DNA of 64,000 nucleotides from Pseudomonadales bacterium (GTDB lineage: Bacteria; Pseudomonadota; Gammaproteobacteria; Pseudomonadales; Azotimanducaceae): positions 1 through 64,000 of the forward strand of contig JADHNJ010000007.1 of assembly GCA_016779565.1 (NCBI GenBank), in the 5' to 3' direction. Each line of letters starts with the position of its first letter. Position 1 is the first letter of the stretch. Under the pieces are notes generated by a model. It had not been told where the DNA came from. It worked only from the letters and a program-made list of their open reading frames with translations, and ran no database searches. The position numbers and the translations under genes were made by a program. Shown one piece after another: positions 25,873-34,942 of this stretch.

Positions 25873-27177
25873 ATGGATGAATCCGTCAGACTCTCCGGTT
25901 TATCGATGGTGCACGGGCTTCAACACGCGTTAGCAGCGGTCGGCGGCATCGTAGCGGCACCGTTGATTATTGCACTGGGCATGGGATTGTCCGCAGAAGA
26001 TACTCGTTACATCATCGGCGCGGCGCTTGTGATCTCAGGGGTCGCAACAGTCCTTCAAATCGTCAAGATAGGCCCCTTCGGCTCCGGTTTGCTTAGCATC
26101 CAAGGTACGAGCTTTGCCTTTGTCGGACCGTTGATCTTTGTATTCCATGATTTGTCTGCAAGGGCGTCTGGGGATTCGGTCTTGGGTATCGTTTTTGGTT
26201 CAGCGCTCATCTGTGCTTTGGTGATGGTCATCTTAACGCCCTTTATTCGCGAGCTTAGGCGGGTGGTGACCACCAATGTCACAAGCCTAACGTTGGTGCT
26301 GATTGGCGCGTCCCTGGTTATAACGACGACCCAAAATCTGTGGTCATCCTATGCGGAAGTTGCTGTACCGCAACAGAATCTGATCGTATCAGGTCTTACC
26401 TTGCTAACGTTGGTAACGTTTACAGCGTTACCCTTTGCGCATTTCAGGCCGCTTTCAATCGTTGCAAGTTTGGTTGCCGGCACGATGGCAGCTACCTATC
26501 TTGGATGGATTAGTTGGTCTGAGGTCGAAATCAATTGGCAGGTATTTTATCCCAAGGTGTTGCCCTTCGGCTTCGGGCTGGACTGGATGACTGTGTTCAT
26601 ACTGTTGCCTATATTCTTGGTCTCTGCCACCGAGAGTATTGGCGATTTAACGGCAACCAATGCCCTCTCGGGATATACCCATGGTGATTCTGCCTACTGG
26701 AGGCGTATAAGGGGTGGCTTGATGGGGGATGCATTGAACTCGGTCGTAGCGAGCGTGTTCGCCACCTTCCCAAACACAACCTTCAGCCAAAACAACGGGT
26801 TGATTCGTTTAACTGGGATTTCCCGCCCAACAGTTGGCCTTTATGCAGCCGCAATATTGATCGGATTAGGGCTTGTGCCTGTCTTTAGTGTTCTTGTTCA
26901 GATGATTCCAGTTCAGGTCGTGAGTACAGTCACGGTTGTACTTTTTGCCCTTGTGGCGCTTGCAGGCTTACAACTTTTCCTTCGCCATGTTGCGACACCC
27001 CGTGACTACGCCGTTTTTATGGGTGGTGCAGTAGGGGGTTATGGTTTGTCTATGCTTGCCGAAGGCTGGCAGTCGTTGCCAGAGTTGGTTGTTCAGTTTT
27101 TATCCTTCCCTGTATCGACGGGTGCACTCATTGGAATGTCGCTGGAGTTGCTTCTGCCAGGCCGGCGTGCGGCCTAG
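25873..27177 (+). CDS. NCS2 family urate/xanthine-type permease
   Basis: 'GLQHALAAVGGIVAAPLIIALGMGLSAEDTRYIIGAALVISGVATVLQ', 'ESIGDLTATNALSG', 'NTTFSQNNGLIRLTGISRPTVGLYAA'. Confidence 0.9.
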   Translation: MDESVRLSGLSMVHGLQHALAAVGGIVAAPLIIALGMGLSAEDTRYIIGAALVISGVATVLQIVKIGPFGSGLLSIQGTSFAFVGPLIFVFHDLSARASGDSVLGIVFGSALICALVMVILTPFIRELRRVVTTNVTSLTLVLIGASLVITTTQNLWSSYAEVAVPQQNLIVSGLTLLTLVTFTALPFAHFRPLSIVASLVAGTMAATYLGWISWSEVEINWQVFYPKVLPFGFGLDWMTVFILLPIFLVSATESIGDLTATNALSGYTHGDSAYWRRIRGGLMGDALNSVVASVFATFPNTTFSQNNGLIRLTGISRPTVGLYAAAILIGLGLVPVFSVLVQMIPVQVVSTVTVVLFALVALAGLQLFLRHVATPRDYAVFMGGAVGGYGLSMLAEGWQSLPELVVQFLSFPVSTGALIGMSLELLLPGRRAA

Positions 27178-28076
27178 TGTCTGCTGGGTCCCGGGGGATG
27201 GAAGGTATGCCAATGCTTTGCAATATCCACGCGCCGAGCGACCCAGACCGCATCTTGTTCAGAGATAAACTCTAAAAATCGTTGCAACGATTGTAAACGA
27301 CCCGGTTTGCCGATGATTCGAGGATGAAGTCCGACCGACATCATCTTAGGGTGGGTCTCGCCCTCCGCATAGAGGGTGGTAAAGGTGTCTTTCAGATAGC
27401 TAAAAAACTGATCTCCTGAATTGAAGCCCTGGGCGGCATTGAACCTCATGTCATTAACGTCAAGCGTATAGGGGACCACAAGATGGTGCCTGGCTTGATG
27501 ATCAACCCAATAGGGTAAGTCGTCAGCATAAGAATCACTGTCGTAAACGAAATGGTCATGCTCCAGGAGCAAACGTCGGGTATTCGGGCTGTCTCGACCG
27601 GTGTACCAGCCTAGGGGTTTCTCTCCAATAAGGTGTTCATGGAGTTCGATGGCTTGTTGCATGTGCTCGCGCTCTATGGCCTCAGGTATAGCTTGATAGT
27701 CTAGCCACCGATAGCCATGGCAAGCGATTTCCCAGTTGGCTTTGAGCATCGCTTCCACCGCGGGTTGGTTGCGCGCAAGCGCAAGGGTCACGCCAAAAAC
27801 GGTAACGGGCAGCTGATAAGTTTCAAAAAGTCGGTGTAAGCGCCAAAAGCCTGCCCGGCTTCCATATTCATACAGCGATTCCATCGACATATGTCGATCG
27901 GGTACCGGCGGTGCCCCAATGATTTCCGATAGAAAAACCTCTGCATGAGGATCACCCTCGATCACATTGCGCTCTGCACCTTCCTCGTAATTGATGACAA
28001 ATTGCACCGCAATTTTGGCCGAATTTGGCCAGGCAGCATGAGGAGGTTGGGCGCCATAGCCGATAAAGTCTCGCAT
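27174..28076 (-). CDS. puuE: Allantoinase, polysaccharide-deacetylase type (PuuE)
   Basis: 'IAVQFVINYEEGAERNV', 'EIACHGYRWLDYQAIPEAIEREHM', 'GWYTGRDSPNTRRLL'. Confidence 0.92.
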   Translation of the reverse strand: MRDFIGYGAQPPHAAWPNSAKIAVQFVINYEEGAERNVIEGDPHAEVFLSEIIGAPPVPDRHMSMESLYEYGSRAGFWRLHRLFETYQLPVTVFGVTLALARNQPAVEAMLKANWEIACHGYRWLDYQAIPEAIEREHMQQAIELHEHLIGEKPLGWYTGRDSPNTRRLLLEHDHFVYDSDSYADDLPYWVDHQARHHLVVPYTLDVNDMRFNAAQGFNSGDQFFSYLKDTFTTLYAEGETHPKMMSVGLHPRIIGKPGRLQSLQRFLEFISEQDAVWVARRVDIAKHWHTFHPPGPSRH

Positions 28077-28138
28077 ACAAAGTTTCCTTCTAAGAGCGTA
28101 AGACAACATGTGATTGCTTTGATTGATTGTAGCTATGG

Positions 28139-29629
28139 TTGGGCTTCGAGACTAGAATAAGGCGGTCCGAGCCGATTATTTTGGAGAAAATGTCCAGCAT
28201 GAGGAATCTTGTTCAATGCGCCCTGGTAAGCCTGTTGTTTGTCGCTTCATCGAGTGTCCGCGCGGAGGATAATTTTGCGGCCTGGTTTGAATCCTTTAAA
28301 GCCTCGGCCAGTGATCGCGAACTCCACGGATTTTTATACGCGATGCCCAAAGGCGGTGATTTGCATCAACATTTGTCTGGATCCATTTTTTCAGAATGGT
28401 GGTGGCAGCTCGCTTTGCAAGAAAGTGAACATGGCGAAACTTTTTATACCCGAGTAAAGATAGGTCATTGCCACCCTGTTGGTGACGCAGCAAACAGGGG
28501 CATGAACTTAATGTTCGAAACGATTGCTGCCTACCGCTATTCGACGCTCTCGGACTGCGAGCAGGCTAAATTTCGTCCATTGTCCGAGCTGAATACCAGT
28601 GAGCAGATGGCCTGGATGAATAGCATTCGGCTGGACCACGACTCAGAAGGTCGGGATGAGTTCTTTGAACGGCATTGGCAACGTTTGGGTGATCTCACCG
28701 CAAACCCCTGGATACGAGCTGAGGCGCTTGCCTTAAATGTAAAAGCTTTTGCGGCTGAGGGCTTGGTGTATCTCGAACCCCAGTTAACGCTGATGGGCTA
28801 TCGAGACGGTAAAGGACGGCCCATACCGCCCTCTGAGGTTGCCAAGGTTATCAGAGCGCGTCTTGCGGAGCCGGATGTGCAGAGCACCGGAGTAAGTCTG
28901 AGATTTCAGCAGGCAATATTACGTTTTCTACCCGGTGCCGAGGCGGATCTCGCTGAAGCCTATCGAATTGTTGCTGCTGAACCCGAGTGGGTTGGCGTAA
29001 ATATGGTGGGGAGAGAGGACGATGACCGAGGCTATCCTCTTCGGTTTTTAAAGACGTTCAGAGCGCTCCGAGAGCGTTACTCGGGGATTCGGTTGTCGAT
29101 TCATGCAGGAGAGGTTGACGAACCTAACTATCATGTTCGGGATACCTTATTACTCGGAGCCGAAAGAATCGGTCACGGCCTGAATCTTATTGATGATCCA
29201 GCAACCTTGATCGATATGCGCTCTGGAAGCTTCATGATTGAAATCAACTTGATTAGCAATTTATTGCTCGAATATGTGGCCGACTATCGGGAGCACCCTT
29301 TTCCTGAATATTTAAGGCTAGGAGTCCCAGTATCGCTCTCGACAGACGACAGGGGCATGTGGGATTCAACAATGACTGACGAGTATTTTGTTGCGGTGCG
29401 AGAATTCGATCTCCATTGGCACGAAATTCGGTTGTTACTCGAAAACTCCCTGCAGTTTAGTTTTATGCCTGCCCACGAAAAGCAAAGGCATCTTGAGGCG
29501 CTCACTGAACGCTTGGTAGATTTTGAGCGACAATGGATCGGCACGACCAATGAGAGTGGATGGCCTGTGATCGAGAGTCCGAAACGCGGTTTTGTGTGTC
29601 GTAAATACCAACTTTGTCAGATAGATTAG
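28139..29629 (+). CDS. Exported adenosine deaminase (ADGF/CECR1-like)
   Basis: Signal peptide 'LVQCALVSLLFVASSSVRAED'; 'MPKGGDLHQHLSGSIFSEWW', 'IHAGEVDEPN', 'ERIGHGLNL', 'PVSLSTDDRGMW'. Likely start at the Met near 28190-28199. Confidence 0.88.
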   Translation: MGFETRIRRSEPIILEKMSSMRNLVQCALVSLLFVASSSVRAEDNFAAWFESFKASASDRELHGFLYAMPKGGDLHQHLSGSIFSEWWWQLALQESEHGETFYTRVKIGHCHPVGDAANRGMNLMFETIAAYRYSTLSDCEQAKFRPLSELNTSEQMAWMNSIRLDHDSEGRDEFFERHWQRLGDLTANPWIRAEALALNVKAFAAEGLVYLEPQLTLMGYRDGKGRPIPPSEVAKVIRARLAEPDVQSTGVSLRFQQAILRFLPGAEADLAEAYRIVAAEPEWVGVNMVGREDDDRGYPLRFLKTFRALRERYSGIRLSIHAGEVDEPNYHVRDTLLLGAERIGHGLNLIDDPATLIDMRSGSFMIEINLISNLLLEYVADYREHPFPEYLRLGVPVSLSTDDRGMWDSTMTDEYFVAVREFDLHWHEIRLLLENSLQFSFMPAHEKQRHLEALTERLVDFERQWIGTTNESGWPVIESPKRGFVCRKYQLCQID

Positions 29630-30216
29630 TGCACTTTTTTAGGAAATCTGTAACAATCACGGTGGGTCCGCTGTTAAGGCATGATCAGCAAAAATGCTGA
29701 AGTGCGGTCTCGAACGATCAAGAAATTGGCATCGGAGCGATTACTAAATCCGATGCGCTCGGTCCCGACGCATTACCTAATAGAAAAGATGTGTTACGTA
29801 ATGGGAAAAGAGCGGCGAAAGTGCCAGAACAAAGTGCGGCGTCAGGCTCCACCGCACTAAAATAGGTCATACTAGTGAGGCTATGGCGCCAGGCCTCGAA
29901 AAAGAGAAGTAAAATTTTATAAAAATCAATAGGTTGAGCGATCTCCGGCAGGACTAAATTGGTCGGATTGTGGCATAGATCGTGCTTCCTAGTTGAGTGG
30001 GGTTTTGCTGAGAAGCCTGTCGTCATTGCATGATGCGTTAACGCGTTCAGAGTGTTAGGTAAAAACGCGTTTGAGCGTTAGGCAAAGACGGGATAGGGCA
30101 AGCCAGTGCAAAAGCCGACAGTCGTTTGGGTGTATCTCCATTTGTTCGTTAGAACAGGGGGGAATTCGGCGAGGTGACGGCGACAAAACGGTAGTGGTTT
30201 TCATTCAATTAAGACA

Positions 30217-32667
30217 ATGGGAGTCCTTATGGGATGGGTAGTTAGGAAGACGAGAAGTCTAACGCTTTTAGCGGCTGGTTTGCTGGTCATGCAGCCTGCG
30301 CTAGGCGAATCAGATATGGAAGAGATTGTTGTTAAAGGCGATCTGGGCAGTTTGCCCGGCGAGCGAGTCGACTCTGTTTTTGGACTCGAAAAATCGATCT
30401 TAGAGACACCGCGGTCTGCATCAACGGTGAGCGAAGAAATGATGGATCGCTTCAACATGCAGGATATCGATGAATTGGTGGCTTTGGCTCCCGGTACCTT
30501 TACTCAATCATTTTTTGGGGTTGCAGGTTCTCTGGATGTGCGGGGTACGGCTGGCGAGACTTACTTTAGAGGTGTGCGCCGACTCGATAATCCTGGGAAC
30601 TACCCAACACCGATTGGCGCCTCTGACCGAGTCGACATTGTTCGTGGACCAGCCTCGCCGATTTATGGACCTTCTAAGATCGGCGGCTATTTGAATTTTA
30701 ATCCCAAATCTGCCCGAATCGAAGAAACCGGGAGCTACATAGAGGAAAGAGTGGGTGAGCTATCCTATTCTGGTGGTAGCTGGGATCGGAGCGTCCTTAC
30801 AGCTGAAGTCGGCGGTCCGGCTGAATTTGGAGGTAAGCCATTAGGCTATTATTTGTATGGCGAAGTTGAGCACTCAGGGAGCTTCTATACGAACGCACCA
30901 GGGGTTGACCAATCGTTGATTCAAGCGAGTTTCGATATGGACTTGAGCGACACCGTCAGATTGCAGTTCGGTGGTATGTGGCACGACTACAAGGGCTCTC
31001 AAAATGCTGGTTGGAACCGTCTCACCCAGGATTTGATCGATAACGGCACCTATATCACCGGAACGCCGATCCCGTTAGATACTTCAGGGGACGGATTCAT
31101 TTCTCATGATGAATACTATGCGGGGAATATCAATCCCTTCGCGCTGTATGCATTTTTCGGTCAGAAGAGTATCGATCTTGCAACATTAAGTGAGGCTTCT
31201 TTTGGTTTCGATTATGAGAACTCAAATTTACCTTTGCAGAATGTCGGCACAGCCAAGCTGCCAATGTCAGCAACGCTGATCGCTGATGATGATACCCTTG
31301 AGAACCAAGTTACTACGCTCTACTTTGATATCGACGTTGAGCTCGCAAATGAATGGACGTTAACCAACAAGCTGTTTTACGAAACGTATGAGAACCTGAA
31401 TGAAAATGCCTATGGTTTTTCTCAGTTCCACGACACTTGGGTGGTTGAGGACCAGTTGATCTTGGCTCGGGTCTTTGAAGGTGACGCGATGACTACGAGC
31501 GTGCAAATCTCGCCGTCAATCCGCAAGACAAACTTCAAACATGGTGATGATTACTATAATGAGTACTTCTCTCGTCGGGATCTTACGGGACCATCCACAG
31601 CGCTGGATCGCCGTGTGCTTTCTACTAGAATAGATGCGGAGTACAGCGAATATTATGTGGGTGAATACACTGACATAGGGTTTGGTGTAATGCTTGATTT
31701 CTCTCACGAGTCGGGCCTGTCACTGCTGCTCGGCGCTCGCTATGACACCATCGATATGGAAGTTATGACACCAGCAGGCAAGACGCAGTCAGACGCCGCG
31801 TTTACCTCGTCAGAAGGTGGTGTTGATGTACCGGTCAATAGCGCGACAGATGAGCCAAGCGGTGTGTCCTGGTCGGCGAGCTTGAGCTGGTCTACGCCCG
31901 CTGGGTTGGTGCCTTACGTAACCGCCTCAGAACAAAGCACAGTGATTGCAGGTCAAGGTTCTGAACTGCAAGTTGGTAATGTGTTTACTAACGCGGCGTT
32001 TGACAGTTCAGAATTACTCGAATATGGCATCAAAGGCTCGCTTCTGAATGACCGTTTGTACTTTGCTCTGTCTACGTATGAAATGGAGCGGGTCGACTTT
32101 AACGCACAATCGATCACGGTTAACCAAGCGGTAAAAACCGAGGGTACCGAGTTTGAACTGCGCTGGGTTGTGTCGGATCAGTTCTTGATGACATTAGGTT
32201 ACAGCAACGTAGAGGCCCTGATGTTGGCGACGCTAGCTGCAGGCTCAGAATTCTCGTTCCTAGGGGCTGAGGACTTACCGTTAATTGACCCAGCCTTACT
32301 GTGGGGCGGCCAAGTCGGGGGTTTAATCCCGGTTGAGCCTAGCAAAGGGGTGCGTGCGGGTATGCCAGAAAATATCATGTCCGTAACGGGTACTTACGAT
32401 TTCGGTAATGGCATAGCGGTCAGTGGCAGTGTAGTGGATGTGGATTCGGTTGCCTCTGGACAATCCTTTGCCGTTACGCTGCCAGCCTACACGCTAGTCA
32501 ATCTGAGCTTAAGCTATGAAGCAGAAGATTGGTCCGTGATCGTGGCAGCAAAAAACGTAACGGATGAGCGATACTTCCGGGCCAACTTCCCGGATTTATT
32601 CGGAACGACCGTGGTTCTCCCGGAACTACCTCGGCACTATCAAGCGAAGTTGTCATACAAGTTTTAA
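30217..32667 (+). CDS. TonB-dependent outer membrane receptor (siderophore-receptor-like fold) in the purine locus
   Basis: 'MEEIVVKGDLGSLPGERV', plug 'DVRGTAGETYFRGVRRLDN', 'VDIVRGPASPIYGPSKIGGYLNF', C-terminal 'YQAKLSYKF'. Confidence 0.92.
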   Translation: MGVLMGWVVRKTRSLTLLAAGLLVMQPALGESDMEEIVVKGDLGSLPGERVDSVFGLEKSILETPRSASTVSEEMMDRFNMQDIDELVALAPGTFTQSFFGVAGSLDVRGTAGETYFRGVRRLDNPGNYPTPIGASDRVDIVRGPASPIYGPSKIGGYLNFNPKSARIEETGSYIEERVGELSYSGGSWDRSVLTAEVGGPAEFGGKPLGYYLYGEVEHSGSFYTNAPGVDQSLIQASFDMDLSDTVRLQFGGMWHDYKGSQNAGWNRLTQDLIDNGTYITGTPIPLDTSGDGFISHDEYYAGNINPFALYAFFGQKSIDLATLSEASFGFDYENSNLPLQNVGTAKLPMSATLIADDDTLENQVTTLYFDIDVELANEWTLTNKLFYETYENLNENAYGFSQFHDTWVVEDQLILARVFEGDAMTTSVQISPSIRKTNFKHGDDYYNEYFSRRDLTGPSTALDRRVLSTRIDAEYSEYYVGEYTDIGFGVMLDFSHESGLSLLLGARYDTIDMEVMTPAGKTQSDAAFTSSEGGVDVPVNSATDEPSGVSWSASLSWSTPAGLVPYVTASEQSTVIAGQGSELQVGNVFTNAAFDSSELLEYGIKGSLLNDRLYFALSTYEMERVDFNAQSITVNQAVKTEGTEFELRWVVSDQFLMTLGYSNVEALMLATLAAGSEFSFLGAEDLPLIDPALLWGGQVGGLIPVEPSKGVRAGMPENIMSVTGTYDFGNGIAVSGSVVDVDSVASGQSFAVTLPAYTLVNLSLSYEAEDWSVIVAAKNVTDERYFRANFPDLFGTTVVLPELPRHYQAKLSYKF

Positions 32668-32681
32668 ACTTGTTGGGCAGG

Positions 32682-32708
32682 AAAAGGGCGCCTTGCGCCC
32701 TTTTTTTT
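32682..32708 (+). terminator. Rho-independent terminator after the TonB receptor
   Basis: aaaagggcg-ccttg-cgcccttttttttt. Confidence 0.88.
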
Positions 32709-32858
32709 GTCTGTGATTTGAGTGTCGGAGTCGGGTTCGGTACTGTGAAGCAAATTGCAGCCAACGGGGCGCACGGGGTCTAAAAGAGTAGGAAAGAAAT
32801 AAGCCCTCGGTTTCACGGCAAACTTGCGTGAGCGGTTTTAGGCGGATCGCCTCAGGGC

Positions 32859-33959
32859 ATGGAAAAAGGAGAGAAGAAAGTGCTTAAGCGATGGCTACAA
32901 CAAAGTTGCATATATTCGCTGGCTGTTTTGATAAGTTGCGCGGCGGTAGCCGCGTCCCCCGAGCCAATTGCCGTTAAAGTGGTTGTTGTCACCATGTTTG
33001 AAGTCGGGGCTGACGAGGGCGATCGAGCTGGCGAGTTTCAGTTGTGGAAAGCGCGCCGAAACTTGAGCCAAACCTTCCCATTTTTAGGTTATCGCGATCT
33101 GCATTTTGATCCAGAGGCGGGCTTGTTGGTCTTGGTCACAGGTATTGGTACTGCCCGCTCGGCGGCTGCAATTATGGCGCTTGGTATGGATCCCCGGTTC
33201 GACTTATCAAAAAGCTATTGGCTGGTCGCAGGCATTGCAGGATTTGATCCAGAGGATGCCTCGATTGGTTCGGCGGCGTGGGCAGAATTTCTCGTCGATG
33301 GCGATCTATCCCATGAAATCGACGCGAGAGAAATCCCAGAGGATTGGCCTTTCGGTTACTTCGCTCGATATACCAAACGGCCTTTCGATACAGATCAGCC
33401 ACCGCCTACTGGTGAGATGTATCGTTTAAATACAGGGCTAGTTAACTGGGCATTTGCACTAACCAAGGATATGGTCCTAGCGGATAGTGATCAACATGCT
33501 AAGGACCATCGCGCGCTCTACACCGAACATCCTCAAGCGCAACGGCCGCCTTTTGTGCTCAAGGGTGACCATGTTGCAGCACTAACATTCTGGCATGGAG
33601 CCATTCTCAACGACTGGGCGAATCAGTGGGTTAACTATTGGACCCAAGGGCAGGGCGAATTTGTCTCCTCTGCGATGGAAGACACGGGAACTTATTTATC
33701 GCTAAGTTGGTTAGACCGGATTGGTCGTGTGGATGTGTCTCGATTACTAGTGCTTCGTACTGCCAGTAACTATACCGTACCGCCACCCGGGGTTAGTGCA
33801 GCCGATAACTTGCTTGCAGAAAACAAAGGCTATTCTGGGCTCGCCTTAGCGGTAGAATCAGCCTATCAAGTTGGATCTAAAGTGGTTGATGCGCTGATTG
33901 CTGATTGGTCTCAGTACAAGGATCGATTGCCGGGTAACGCTGAAGGTGTGGCGCCGTGA
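32859..33959 (+). CDS. NUP-family (purine nucleoside permease-annotated) protein, exported; second paralog
   Basis: Signal peptide; 'VKVVVVTMFEVGADEGDRAGEFQLW', 'VTGIGTARSAAAIMALGMDPRFDLSKSYWLVAGIAGFDPEDASIGSAAWA', 'SSAMEDTGTYLS', 'LVLRTASNYTVPPPG'. Confidence 0.87.
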   Translation: MEKGEKKVLKRWLQQSCIYSLAVLISCAAVAASPEPIAVKVVVVTMFEVGADEGDRAGEFQLWKARRNLSQTFPFLGYRDLHFDPEAGLLVLVTGIGTARSAAAIMALGMDPRFDLSKSYWLVAGIAGFDPEDASIGSAAWAEFLVDGDLSHEIDAREIPEDWPFGYFARYTKRPFDTDQPPPTGEMYRLNTGLVNWAFALTKDMVLADSDQHAKDHRALYTEHPQAQRPPFVLKGDHVAALTFWHGAILNDWANQWVNYWTQGQGEFVSSAMEDTGTYLSLSWLDRIGRVDVSRLLVLRTASNYTVPPPGVSAADNLLAENKGYSGLALAVESAYQVGSKVVDALIADWSQYKDRLPGNAEGVAP

Positions 33960-34942
33960 GATCGCTGATTGAGCGTTTACCAAAAGTTGAGCTGCATCTT
34001 CATATTGAGGGCACCCTAGAACCAAGCCTAATGTTGGAACTTGCTGAGCGCAATCAAGTTCCACTGCCATACAAGAATCTTGCAGAAGTCAAAGCGGCAT
34101 ATCAATTCGAAGACCTCCAGAGTTTCTTAGACCTTTATTACCTGGGTGCCAGTGTGCTGGTCACAGAGGCAGATTTCTATGAATTGATGATGCAGTACCT
34201 GACAAAGGCCTCTCAGGACCATATTGTCCATTGCGAAGTCATGTTCGATCCGCAAACGCATTTAGCTCGAGGGATTGGGTTCGAGATTTTTATGCCAGGT
34301 TTTCAGCGTGCGATAGCAGACGCGGAACAAAAATTCGGCATTAGCACCTACTTGATCATGTGTTTTTTGAGGGATTTGCCGGAAGCCGAGGCGATCGATA
34401 CCTTATTGTTGGCAGCGCCTTTTAAAGATCAGATAACAGCGATCGGTCTAGACAGTGCTGAAATGGGTCATCCTCCCAGTAAATTTCAACGCGCCTTCGC
34501 CGAGGCGGCCCGCGAAGGCTATCAGTTGGTTGCACATGCCGGCGAAGAGGGTGGTCCTGAGATGATCAAGGATGCATTGGACACCCTTAAGGTCGTTCGA
34601 ATAGATCATGGCGTTCAGTGTATTCAAGATTCAGATTTGCGGCTGCGGCTCGCACAAGCGCGTGTCCCGCTAACGGTCTGTCCCTTATCGAATATTAAGC
34701 TTTGCGTCTTTGCAGATATGGCAGCTCATCCGCTGCTATCGCTTCTATCACAAGGACTTAATGTCACTGTTAATTCTGACGATCCGGCCTATTTTGGCGG
34801 CTATCTAGTCGATAATTTCTGGGCAGTCTATCAAGCGCATCATTTTACTGAAGAGCAGTTTCGGCAACTCCTTGATAACGCCATAAAGAGCAGCTTCTTG
34901 CCTGACGCCCGAAAAAAACAACTTATCGATCAGATTTGGTAA
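33956..34942 (+). CDS. add: Adenosine deaminase (cytosolic)
   Basis: 'LPKVELHLHIEGTLEPSLMLELAERN', 'VAHAGEEGGPE', 'RIDHGVQCI', 'LTVCPLSNIKLCVF', 'VNSDDPAYFGGY'. Confidence 0.94.
   Translation: MRSLIERLPKVELHLHIEGTLEPSLMLELAERNQVPLPYKNLAEVKAAYQFEDLQSFLDLYYLGASVLVTEADFYELMMQYLTKASQDHIVHCEVMFDPQTHLARGIGFEIFMPGFQRAIADAEQKFGISTYLIMCFLRDLPEAEAIDTLLLAAPFKDQITAIGLDSAEMGHPPSKFQRAFAEAAREGYQLVAHAGEEGGPEMIKDALDTLKVVRIDHGVQCIQDSDLRLRLAQARVPLTVCPLSNIKLCVFADMAAHPLLSLLSQGLNVTVNSDDPAYFGGYLVDNFWAVYQAHHFTEEQFRQLLDNAIKSSFLPDARKKQLIDQIW

Noticed and set aside
29718-30026. 102-aa minus-strand ORF in the ADGF-TonB gap
   Set aside because: No recognisable family, overlaps inverted repeats, no convincing start context; treated as non-coding
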